Assembly: GCF_003574315.2 (NCBI RefSeq)
Contig: NZ_AP025739.1
Location: forward strand, 7,254,001 to 7,318,000
Length of the DNA: 64,000 nt
Direction: 5' to 3'
From: Capsulimonas corticalis
GTDB lineage: Bacteria; Armatimonadota; Armatimonadia; Armatimonadales; Capsulimonadaceae
Shown: piece by piece, positions 51,176 through 59,083 of the stretch
How the letters are laid out: every line of letters starts with the position of its first letter
How positions within the stretch are numbered: the stretch's first letter is position 1
The notes under the pieces: model-generated
The model's input: only the letters and a program-made list of their open reading frames with translations
The model's database searches: none
Told to the model about the DNA's origin: nothing
Translations under genes and position numbers: made by a program

Positions 51176-53527
51176 TTACTGCCCGCTCGTGAGGTTGACG
51201 GAGACGACCGGCCGGCTGGCGTCGGTCGTCACAAAGACGATTCGGTCGGCGGCGCCCGCCGGTCCATTGGGATTGCGGCGAATCAGCCAGTGCTCCACCC
51301 CGCCCTGCTCGATCGAGCCCGAGTTCTTGATATACGAGAACTGGAACGGCGACGTGTCCTGCAGCCCCTTGGTCAGCCACCAGTCGATCCGCGTCGACTG
51401 CGGCGACATGTTGCGCAGGTCCAGCCGCGCATAGCCCTGAGACGGAACGACGAGGTTCACATCTGGCCCCGTCAGCGGCTGATGCGTGACGGCGTCGGTG
51501 ACCAGCAGCGGCGTATCGCCGCGCGTGAACACGAACGAAACCACCGCGTCTCGGTCCGCTCCGCCGATCAATCGGCTGATCCGATAATTGTTCGTCACCT
51601 TACGATCCTGGTTGCTGACCGCCACTTGATCGTCATAGGTTCCGCCGCCGACCTGGACTTTGCTCAGGATCGGTTTGTCTCCGTTTTGTCCCGTGAGGCG
51701 CAGCAGCGCCAGCGGAGCCGCTTTCCAGTGAAGCGACAGGTCCTTCTTCTCTCCGGCGGGATTCACCACCCAGTACTGCCCCGCTTCGTCCTGATACGCC
51801 CCCGGAACCTCCAGCGACGACGCGCCGCCGGAAAGATAGATCATCAGCAGCAGTAAAATCGGGACAAAGACAAACCAGGGAAACGGGAGAATACGCCAGC
51901 GGCTCGCGGTCAGGTCGACCGTATTGCCCGGCTTGCCTCCGTTCGACGGGTCCGTGACGGGCGCGGCGCTGACGCGCACGGTGTGGGATTCCCGGAATCC
52001 AAACCACCAGATCCCCCGGCGGCGCAGACGCAGACGGATCGAAATCGGCTGCGGCGCGCGTCCCGACGCCGGCGAACGCAGGGTGTCCAGTTCCCGGTCG
52101 AACAAATAGCGCCACTGCGCCGTTTCGTAGAGGAACTCCGGCCCCGCCGCCGGCTCGGCGGCGTTCGTACGGGCCGCCGGCGACTTCACCGCGATCCGAA
52201 ACGCCGTATCGGCGTTTCCGGCGCTGTCCACGGTCAATGGAAAATCGACGTCGCACCCGGTCGGCCCAACACTCACCGAGGCGGCCTTCGCCGCGAGCCG
52301 CACGGCCGGAGTCGCCAGCACGGACAGCACGAGGGACACCGGCGTGAGCGTCCCGCCCTGCAATCCCACGGTCACCAGAAACGGATAATCGCCGGGTTCG
52401 GCGTTCTTCGGCGGCGTCAGCCGAATGGAGACTTCCCCACGACCGTTGCGCGTCAGGTTGACCTGATCCTGCACCAGCGAGATCCAGCCGAGCTCCAGCG
52501 ACCGGTCCTCGTCCAGAATATACGTCCGCTCCTGCGCGCTGTCGTTGACGAAGGTAAACCGCACCCATTTCGTCTCGCCCGGGCAAAGCGCGATGACCGT
52601 CCCATCCAGAGGATCGACAATCGACGGCTCGGCCGGCTCAGCCTCATCGTCCTCGTCGTGCGGTTCATCTTCCTCACGGCGCGGCTTGGGATCGTAATCG
52701 ATCACCGGCAGCAGGTCTTCCTGCGGCGGCGGCTTCACGGAAGGCGGCGGCGTGACAATCGGCGCCGATTCGAGGACCGGCTCCGCAACAGGCTCCCGCG
52801 CCACGGCAATTGTCTCCACGATCGGCTCGCGCACGATCGGCCTGGCCTCCACAACCGGCGGTGGCGGCGTCAGGGGTGTTTCGACGACGGGCTCGCGCAC
52901 GACCGGCGGCTCGTTCACCGGCTCCATCACGACCGGCGTCACGATCGCAGACTCCGCGACGACCGACGGCGCGCTGACAGATGCTTCCACTGTATTCGTC
53001 TGCGACTGCACGGCCGCTTTCTTCGCCGCCGGCTTCCGAGCGCGCTTCACCGGCGCCGCCTCGGTCTCCCCGTCCGCTTCTGTATTGGGCGCGATCTCCG
53101 CTGCGACCGTCTCCGCTGCGGCCACCGGGTCCGACATGACCGGCGGGACTTCCACCCGCGCGGGCGTGACACGCAGGATCAGCGACGCCGGGCCGGAGCC
53201 GACCACCGCGCCCCCGGAGATCATCGATACCTGAAACGGATAATCGCCTGGCGCGGCCTCGCGCGGCGGCGTCAGCGTGAGGCGAACGCACCCGCTTCCG
53301 GACGCCGCCGCCCAAGCCGAGCACGGCTCGCCGACGCCGGTCGCCCAATCCGGCGACGGCAGTCCCTCGGCCTGAAGATGGAATCCCGCGACATCCGGGC
53401 TGTCGTTCACAAAATCCCACTCCGCCTCAATCTGACCGCCCGCGGCGACCGTCAGCACCGCCCCGCCGCCCGCATTGCGGACCAAGGCCGGCTGCGAATC
53501 ACCCGCTGTATCTACTGGAAGCGCCAA
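51176..53527 (-). CDS. Single-pass membrane protein with repeated Ig-like modules and Pro-rich linker
   Basis: Encodes 783 residues from a TTG start with the same TAAGGAGATCG leader as the following gene. Residues 15-120 form an Ig-like module with PGDYPFQVSM. Residues 125-300 are a Pro/Glu/Val-rich linker with REPVVE-type repeats and an acidic stretch. A second Ig-like module (300-405) has PGDYPFLVTV, a third beta domain follows (410-520), then a membrane helix at 548-566 preceded by RWR, and a C-terminal domain of about 215 residues. N-terminus-inside topology is favoured. No signal peptide. Its place inside the eCIS operon points to a role in anchoring or firing of the particle. Confidence 0.75.
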   Translation of the reverse strand: MALPVDTAGDSQPALVRNAGGGAVLTVAAGGQIEAEWDFVNDSPDVAGFHLQAEGLPSPDWATGVGEPCSAWAAASGSGCVRLTLTPPREAAPGDYPFQVSMISGGAVVGSGPASLILRVTPARVEVPPVMSDPVAAAETVAAEIAPNTEADGETEAAPVKRARKPAAKKAAVQSQTNTVEASVSAPSVVAESAIVTPVVMEPVNEPPVVREPVVETPLTPPPPVVEARPIVREPIVETIAVAREPVAEPVLESAPIVTPPPSVKPPPQEDLLPVIDYDPKPRREEDEPHDEDDEAEPAEPSIVDPLDGTVIALCPGETKWVRFTFVNDSAQERTYILDEDRSLELGWISLVQDQVNLTRNGRGEVSIRLTPPKNAEPGDYPFLVTVGLQGGTLTPVSLVLSVLATPAVRLAAKAASVSVGPTGCDVDFPLTVDSAGNADTAFRIAVKSPAARTNAAEPAAGPEFLYETAQWRYLFDRELDTLRSPASGRAPQPISIRLRLRRRGIWWFGFRESHTVRVSAAPVTDPSNGGKPGNTVDLTASRWRILPFPWFVFVPILLLLMIYLSGGASSLEVPGAYQDEAGQYWVVNPAGEKKDLSLHWKAAPLALLRLTGQNGDKPILSKVQVGGGTYDDQVAVSNQDRKVTNNYRISRLIGGADRDAVVSFVFTRGDTPLLVTDAVTHQPLTGPDVNLVVPSQGYARLDLRNMSPQSTRIDWWLTKGLQDTSPFQFSYIKNSGSIEQGGVEHWLIRRNPNGPAGAADRIVFVTTDASRPVVSVNLTSGQ

Positions 53528-53870
53528 CTCGATCTCCTTAAATGCACTTGCTCATCCTGCCGTTGTAACCTACTTGACGAGGCCAGCTGGGCCTTTGCGC
53601 ATACTTCCTCGGCAAGCCCACCTCCGCGCTGCGGGACAGCCCCGGCCTTCGCGTACTCCTGGGCAAACCCACCCCGGCCCTTCGGGCCACCCCTCCCGCC
53701 GACGGGAAGGGTTATTAAAGAGCGTGTTATCGCAGGCGACTTTCGTCAGAGGCAATCTTACAAACCCTTCCCGCCGGCGGGAGGGGTGGCCCGAAGGGCC
53801 GGGGTGGGTTTGCCCAGGAGTACGCGAAGCGCCGAGGTGGGTTTGCTCGCCCCCCGCGCGGCTCCGCCCA
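53528..53870. other. 343-base intergenic region filled by a palindromic repeat
   Basis: It consists almost wholly of the repeat element at 53647-53829 and degenerate outer copies of its motif (around 53611 and 53835). Frames run through it on both strands, but these come from the repeat and not from a gene. Confidence 0.65.
53647..53829. repeat. Large palindromic element, copy A (67-bp arms)
   Basis: Left arm 53647-53713 and right arm 53763-53829 are near-perfect inverted copies (about two mismatches) around a 49-base centre. Positions 53659-53714 are identical over 56 bp to 58890-58945 in copy B. The centre matches that of copy B in reverse orientation. Confidence 0.85.
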
Positions 53871-55034
53871 TTACCCCATCCCCGAAAGCTCCCGCACGCG
53901 CCGGCGCTGCGCGGCGAGGGCGACAACGTTCAATCCGAACTCCTGCGCTTGCCGGATCCGCTCGCGGGCGTCCACCGCGCCGGGGTCGGGGACGTCGCCT
54001 TGCCAGGCGCCGCCATAGTTGCGGTCGCCGAAGATCACGCCGGCGTTCAGGTCGGCTTGCAGGCGTCCCTTGGGGCCGCCCGGCGGAGCGGAAAAGACGT
54101 GATGCGACATCAGCAGGGGGTGGCCGGCGGCGACGTCTTTCAGATCGGCGCCCAGCTTGCCGGCCAGCTCCAGGAAACTGTTCGTGAACTCCTCACCGCC
54201 GCACGATTCGGCGAAGAGCAGGCCGCCTGAGTCGAGATAGCGGCGCACGCCGTCCACCTCGGCGTCGGCGAGCGGCTGGAAGCCTTGAGCGCCGGCGACA
54301 TAGACCAGCGCGGGATCAGCCGGACCGAAGGACGGCGCGCGCAGGTTGAGTGGGCCGGTGAACGCCAGATGGAAGCCACACCCATTGCCCTCGCGCACGA
54401 GGTTCCAGAGGCCGGCCCGATTCGGGTTCCACGCCGATGCGCCCGTTTTGGGCACATAAGACAGCTCGCCGACCCCAATGTCCGCGAAGCAGTGCGGGAA
54501 AGCGATGGGCCGGTAGAGCAGGTTGATCTCATCGCTCGCCGGCGTGAACGCTTTAGCGGCGTCCCGGATAGGCTTTTCCGGGCCGGAGCGAAAGATCCGC
54601 GCGAGCTCTAAGTAAGGCGTCGCCGGCAGCTCTTTCGTCTGCTTCAAGTCGCGCCCTTCCACCTCCCGATAGAACTGCTGCCCCCCGCCTACCGTGACGG
54701 CCGAGTTGCGGTCGGCGGCGCGCAGGAACGACAGCACGATATAGATCTGCCTCGGCTCCTCAATGGTGAACGAGACCGGCTGCTCCAGAACGATCGTCTG
54801 CCCATTCGAATCGATCGCCACGCCGGGCGCGACGACGATGGTGCGCTCCGTGACCTTCGACGCCACGACCTCCAGGCCGAACACAATCCCCGGCCGGTGC
54901 GCGGCGACGGCGTGCAGATGCCGGTGCAGCGAGTGGTGGTTATGCGCCTCGCGCCAGATCTCCGCATCGATCGGCAGTTCGTTGAACGGCCGGATGCCGG
55001 TGATGCTCCGTGTGATAATTTCTTCCAGCGGCAT
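53871..55034 (-). CDS. eCIS-associated protein: tail-fibre-like N-terminus fused to DUF4159-like domain
   Basis: Encodes 387 residues; ATG at 55034 follows AAGGAA. The N-terminal half (about 1-185) has IVVAPGVAIDSNGQTIVLEQ and EEPRQIYIVLSF, like fibre or baseplate-attached proteins in phage tails and eCIS loci. The second half resembles DUF4159, a class I glutamine-amidotransferase-like fold: PALVYVAGAQGFQPLADAEV, then GVRRYLDSGGLLFAESCGG and HPLLMSHHVF. The Cys in ESCGG sits where such folds have a nucleophile, but activity is unproven. A fibre or a regulator of the particle are both possible. Confidence 0.65.
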   Translation of the reverse strand: MPLEEIITRSITGIRPFNELPIDAEIWREAHNHHSLHRHLHAVAAHRPGIVFGLEVVASKVTERTIVVAPGVAIDSNGQTIVLEQPVSFTIEEPRQIYIVLSFLRAADRNSAVTVGGGQQFYREVEGRDLKQTKELPATPYLELARIFRSGPEKPIRDAAKAFTPASDEINLLYRPIAFPHCFADIGVGELSYVPKTGASAWNPNRAGLWNLVREGNGCGFHLAFTGPLNLRAPSFGPADPALVYVAGAQGFQPLADAEVDGVRRYLDSGGLLFAESCGGEEFTNSFLELAGKLGADLKDVAAGHPLLMSHHVFSAPPGGPKGRLQADLNAGVIFGDRNYGGAWQGDVPDPGAVDARERIRQAQEFGLNVVALAAQRRRVRELSGMG

Positions 55035-55056
55035 ATTTGTTCCTTGTAAGGGGAGG

Positions 55057-55105
55057 CCCTCATCCCCCATCCCCTTCTCCCAGGATTGGGAATGGGGGAT
55101 GAGGG
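55057..55105. repeat. 14-bp inverted repeat hairpin between eCIS genes
   Basis: CCCTCATCCCCCAT (55057-55070) pairs exactly with ATGGGGGATGAGGG (55092-55105), with an inner C-rich/G-rich pair. It lies just before the DUF4159 gene start and just after the stop of the tail protein gene. It could be a repeat of another family or an internal attenuator. Confidence 0.6.
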
Positions 55106-55114
55106 CTATTCCGT

Positions 55115-56206
55115 TCACTCCGCCCGATGCACGATCCTCAAATCATACGCCGCATGCGCGGGCTTTTCGCTTTCAATGATATCGCGCACGATCCGTTCGT
55201 TGACCGCGCGCGGGTTCGGGACGGCGAGCGTGACGACGAAGGTGTGCGCGCCGACGCCGCCGAGCAGGGTGTCCTTGCCCAGCAAAGACGTCGGGCCAAG
55301 GCGCATGCCGGTGAACGGCTGGTCTTCGATGCGCGGGATCGTCCCCGTGTAGATCTCTAAGTAGCGCGACAGGCCGCGCCGGGTGCCGCGCCATCGGTAG
55401 AGGTCCACGGCTTCGCGGATCAGGCGGCGGCGCTTGAGCTCGGGCCAGTTCTCGTCGAGCGCCAGCGAAACCCAGCCGGCCAGCCACGGCAGGAAATCCG
55501 CCGGCGTCTGCTGCAAATCGAAAAGCCGCTCGCGGCGGTTCAGCAGGTTTTGCAGCGGCTCGCTCGCGTCTTCAAAGCCGCGCAGAAAGCGCGTGAAGAA
55601 CGGCGGGTCTTCGTAGGGCGCAAAACGAGCGTTCGGGCTGACGGAAGGGCCGGCGTAAATGGCGGGCAGCAGATCCAGCAGGCTGGCGGGCGGGTGCGTC
55701 AGGCGCAGCCGGCCGGGCGTATCGGTTATCCGCGAGTCGCCCACGTCCGTCACGACCACGGTAAAAGGGTAATCCCCGGTCCGCGTCACGCCGTCCAGCA
55801 CCGGCAGAAACTCCAGCGTCACCGACCGCTGCTCACCGGGCAGCAGCAGCAGGGTCAGCGCCGAACCGTCCTCGCTGAGAACATCCTGGGCGTCGAGAGC
55901 GCCCCCGCCCTGGATCTCCGGCGCGCGGCGGACGGCGTAGGTCCAGCGCGCCCAGCGTCCGTTCCAGGACGCCGCCTCGCTTTGCACGGTCAGGCGCACG
56001 ATGCGCAGGCGCGTATCTCGCGACCAGAGCGAGACCATGGCGCCGGGCGACGCCTGCGTCCGATGCCAGAGCGACGCGGCGGAGCCATCGGGCTTTTGCT
56101 CGGCGCGCAGCGGGACATCCAATTCGTCCGGGATCAGATTGAGATCGATCCCGAAATCGGCGGCGCGGCGCGCGGGCTGAGATTGAGTTTCCGGCGTGTC
56201 GTTCAT
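55115..56206 (-). CDS. Tail protein I-like baseplate protein with N-terminal Ig-like extension
   Basis: Encodes 363 residues. Residues 180-355 match P2 gpI/Tail_P2_I-type proteins of contractile particles: LLDLLPAIYAG, PPFFTRFLRGFEDASEPLQN, LPWLAGWVSLALDENWPELK and LYRWRGTRRGLSRYLEIYTG. The N-terminal 175 residues are an Ig-like module containing TGDYPFTVVVTDVG, the same strand motif as in the two membrane proteins of this operon. Usual family members are about half this size. It should sit in the baseplate between the J protein and fibres. Confidence 0.85.
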   Translation of the reverse strand: MNDTPETQSQPARRAADFGIDLNLIPDELDVPLRAEQKPDGSAASLWHRTQASPGAMVSLWSRDTRLRIVRLTVQSEAASWNGRWARWTYAVRRAPEIQGGGALDAQDVLSEDGSALTLLLLPGEQRSVTLEFLPVLDGVTRTGDYPFTVVVTDVGDSRITDTPGRLRLTHPPASLLDLLPAIYAGPSVSPNARFAPYEDPPFFTRFLRGFEDASEPLQNLLNRRERLFDLQQTPADFLPWLAGWVSLALDENWPELKRRRLIREAVDLYRWRGTRRGLSRYLEIYTGTIPRIEDQPFTGMRLGPTSLLGKDTLLGGVGAHTFVVTLAVPNPRAVNERIVRDIIESEKPAHAAYDLRIVHRAE

Positions 56207-56292
56207 AATACTTTTGCCTGAGGACCAACCACTGCGCTTTGCTCCATCTGTTCTCCGAGCGACCTACCCTGGCCCAAAGGGTCGGGGGCAGG

Positions 56293-58404
56293 TCAGTCCT
56301 CTGTCCCCACGGCGGACATGGGCCGCACCCGGATCCGATGCTCGCGGGTGCAGAGGAGTTCGTGCTCGTTCACGCGGACGCCCTGCGTGATATCGATGCG
56401 CTCCTCCTGAGTGAGCAGGCCCTCGCCCGCATTGGCGAGGCGGGAGACGAAGATCTTGGCGTCCAGCAGAAAAGCCACCCCATGCGCCGCCTGGACCTGG
56501 GCGTAGATATCGGAAAGCGTCAGGGTCAGGCGGAACGGCCAGCCGTCGCCGTTTGGACCACCGCGCAAAGGGTGGATAAAATCTTCAAGACGAGCCTGGA
56601 CGGACCGGCGGACCTGGGAAGCGTCGGCCTTTGGGTCGGCGACCAGTGTGATCTCGGTGGAGACGAAGACATAATCGGGCTCGCCGACTTCCAGCACCGT
56701 CGTCAGCAGGCGGCGCTCGTCGAGATACGCCGTCACATCGCGGCGGACACGTTCGGAGACGCGCAGGTCCGCCGGTCTTGGGACCGGCACATCGCCGGCC
56801 AGGGACGGCACAAGCAAGACCCGAACGACGCCGGGCGGGATATTGCCGGCGTCGTGGACGGCGCGCGGCTGGACGCATTGCGCGCGGCCGACGCCCGAGG
56901 AAGCGCGGCGGGCAAGATATTCGTAGTCCTCGGCGGTGACGGCGCGGTCGCGCATGCGCAGGATCGTCTGCCCGCGCATCTTCGCCCGGTCTAGCGATTC
57001 CTGCTCGCGCCCACCCTCGGCGCGGCGCGGATTGCTCACCGTGGAGACATAAGGGATCGAGCTTTTCAGCACGGTCAATTGATCGGGGGCAACGTTGCCG
57101 CGCACGCCGCCGCCGTAGCGGTACGACGTAAACGTCACCGTCAATCCCTTCGCCGGGATCGCGCCGTGCTGAAGCGTCGACCCATCGGGCTGCGGGACAT
57201 TGGGGCCAAAGAAGATCTCACCGGTCAGCGAGTCGCAGACGAAGTGACGGTCATCGGGTCCGCTGTCCGCGAAGTCCAAAACCTCCGTCCAGGGGTCGAG
57301 CTCCGCGTGGGGCATTCCCTGCTCGCCGACGGCGACCGTCTCTCCGGGCCGGCGCGGCAGGATCGGGGCGTGGCCGAGCGAGAACACCTGGCCGGGAAGC
57401 CCATCGCTCTGGCCGATGTCCTTCCAGGCGATGACGCTGCAGTTGCTCGCCGGCGCCGAGCCGCCGATGGTGCGGGCGGCAATCGACCGGATCTCCGGCG
57501 ATTTCTGATAGATCGCCGGCGTACGCCGCTCCGGGCCGCGCGGCGGCAGGTCGGGAGTATAGACGCAGCGCACCCAGTAGGCGCGCCGGCCGCCGAGCCA
57601 GCGCGACGACAGCCCGAACGGCATCGCCAATTCGATCAATCCCGAAGGCTCGTCGCCCTTGGGCATTCCCGGCGGACGGTTAAAGCCATAGGTGGTGTCG
57701 CGCGGGATGTCCAATGCCCGCCACCGGCTATCCTCGCCGTCCCAAATCTCCCAGCGCTGCGCCGGATAGTCTTCGTCCAACCCCACCGCCGCCGACTGCA
57801 CCGCGCCGACTTCCAGTTCGATCAGGTTCCCGGACACATCGGCGTCGAACCCCAGATACAGGGCGTCGCCTTCGCGCGGCGACGGGCTGAAGATTGGAAA
57901 GCTGTTTTCCCCCGGCGCGAACTCGCGCGCGCCGGGCAGCGTGTTGGGATCGCTGTCGGTTCGGGACGCCAGAACATGCGCCAGACGCGGACGCACCATG
58001 CGCAAGTCCGTATCCGTCGCGAACTCCACGGCCTCATCCGTCTCCGTGCGCACCGTGGCGGCGACGGTGTCGTTCGCGCGCAGGGTTCGCTCGAACGCCT
58101 CCTCGCCGTCCTGATCCTCAATGGGGCGCGACAGCCGAAAGCGCAGATCGGTCAGCGCCGGGCTCGGCGGCTCCAGCGACACGCCGATCATCTCCAGAAA
58201 TTTGATATAGTTCTTCTCTGGGACCTGGTTGAGACGGTAAAGCGTCATCTCCGTCATATAGGCGAACAATTCGATCAGCGTGACGCCTGGATCGGAGACG
58301 TTGTGATCCGTCCACTCCGGGCAGCGCCGTCCGATCTGCTGTTTGACGTCGTTGACGATCTCCTGAAATTTGCGGTCGTCCAGGTTCGGAGACGGCAGGG
58401 ACAT
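56293..58404 (-). CDS. Putative baseplate assembly protein (baseplate J-like, Afp11-like)
   Basis: Encodes 703 residues. The opening LDDRKFQEIVNDVKQQIGRR and CPEWTDHNVSDPGVTLIELF, then AYMTEMTLYRLNQVPEKNYI, is highly typical of eCIS and phage-tail-like baseplate J proteins. The C-terminal part keeps RDRAVTAEDYEYLARRASSG and FIHPLRGGPNGDGWPFRLTL. It forms the wedges of the baseplate that trigger sheath contraction. ATG at 58404 is preceded by GAGGAG, which overlaps the end of the gp25 gene. Confidence 0.92.
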   Translation of the reverse strand: MSLPSPNLDDRKFQEIVNDVKQQIGRRCPEWTDHNVSDPGVTLIELFAYMTEMTLYRLNQVPEKNYIKFLEMIGVSLEPPSPALTDLRFRLSRPIEDQDGEEAFERTLRANDTVAATVRTETDEAVEFATDTDLRMVRPRLAHVLASRTDSDPNTLPGAREFAPGENSFPIFSPSPREGDALYLGFDADVSGNLIELEVGAVQSAAVGLDEDYPAQRWEIWDGEDSRWRALDIPRDTTYGFNRPPGMPKGDEPSGLIELAMPFGLSSRWLGGRRAYWVRCVYTPDLPPRGPERRTPAIYQKSPEIRSIAARTIGGSAPASNCSVIAWKDIGQSDGLPGQVFSLGHAPILPRRPGETVAVGEQGMPHAELDPWTEVLDFADSGPDDRHFVCDSLTGEIFFGPNVPQPDGSTLQHGAIPAKGLTVTFTSYRYGGGVRGNVAPDQLTVLKSSIPYVSTVSNPRRAEGGREQESLDRAKMRGQTILRMRDRAVTAEDYEYLARRASSGVGRAQCVQPRAVHDAGNIPPGVVRVLLVPSLAGDVPVPRPADLRVSERVRRDVTAYLDERRLLTTVLEVGEPDYVFVSTEITLVADPKADASQVRRSVQARLEDFIHPLRGGPNGDGWPFRLTLTLSDIYAQVQAAHGVAFLLDAKIFVSRLANAGEGLLTQEERIDITQGVRVNEHELLCTREHRIRVRPMSAVGTED

Positions 58405-58410
58405 ACTCGA

Positions 58411-58818
58411 TTACTCCTCGTCGGGACTGACGTAAAACGGAAAGACCAGATTGCGATCGGCGTTGGTCGCATGGATATGATAGGCAATGCTGATCAGCAG
58501 CCGCTCCGGGTTCTCCGGGTCTGGCGCCGCATGGACTTCCTTCACCTCAATACGCGGCTCATACATCTCCACCGCCTCCTGCGCATAGCGCCGGGCCAAC
58601 CCCGCCGTCGTGGCGTCATTGGGCGCGAACTGCAGCGAGAACAGCTCCGAACCAAAATCGGGACGCATCGCGCGCTCACCCTTGCGCGTCATCAAAATGA
58701 TCCGCAGCGCCTCAGCGACATCCTGCTCCTGACTGACGAGCTCGATCTGCCCCCGCGAGTCCAGCTGCGGCGGGAATTTCCAGCCGGCGCCTAAAAAATC
58801 TTTCGTTGGATCGGGCAT
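58411..58818 (-). CDS. GPW/gp25-family baseplate protein
   Basis: Encodes 135 residues; ATG at 58818 follows GGAAAG. The gp25 pattern is complete: FLGAGWKFPPQLDSRGQIEL, QEQDVAEALRIILMTRKGER, AMRPDFGSEL and YEPRIEVKEVHAAPDPENPE. It joins the sheath to the baseplate wedge. It ends six bases before the baseplate J gene. Confidence 0.92.
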   Translation of the reverse strand: MPDPTKDFLGAGWKFPPQLDSRGQIELVSQEQDVAEALRIILMTRKGERAMRPDFGSELFSLQFAPNDATTAGLARRYAQEAVEMYEPRIEVKEVHAAPDPENPERLLISIAYHIHATNADRNLVFPFYVSPDEE

Positions 58819-58844
58819 TGGTTTCTTTCCGCGACTGCGTGGTC

Positions 58845-59053
58845 GGCCCTCCCGTGGCAAACCCACCCCCGGCCTTCGGCCGACCCCTCCTGGGCAAACC
58901 CACCCCGGCCCTTCGGGCCACCCCTCCCGCCGACGGGAAGGGTTAGTATGATTGCCTCGTACGAAAGCCGCTTTCGCTATTTGTCCGAATAACCCTTCCC
59001 GCCCGAGGGAGGGGTCGGCCGAAGGCCGGGGGTGGGTTTGCCACGGGAGGGCC
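58845..59053. repeat. Large palindromic element, copy B with an extra inserted module
   Basis: Left arm begins at 58845 and ends at 58945; right arm spans 58990-59053. The left arm carries one extra 37-base unit that is identical to copy A and absent from the right arm. The 44-base centre holds GATTGCCTC and ACGAAAG, which occur in copy A on the other strand. Confidence 0.85.
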
Positions 59054-59083
59054 GGGGTTACGTCACACGGACGGCCTTCACTC

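Noticed and set aside
51983-54187. Long plus-strand open frame of 734 codons
   Set aside because: Antisense to two eCIS genes, very rich in Arg, and runs through the palindromic repeat; length is a by-product of high GC.
53570-59060. CRISPR-like repeats
   Set aside because: The repeated units are inverted arms of two palindromic elements without regular spacers, and there are no cas genes.
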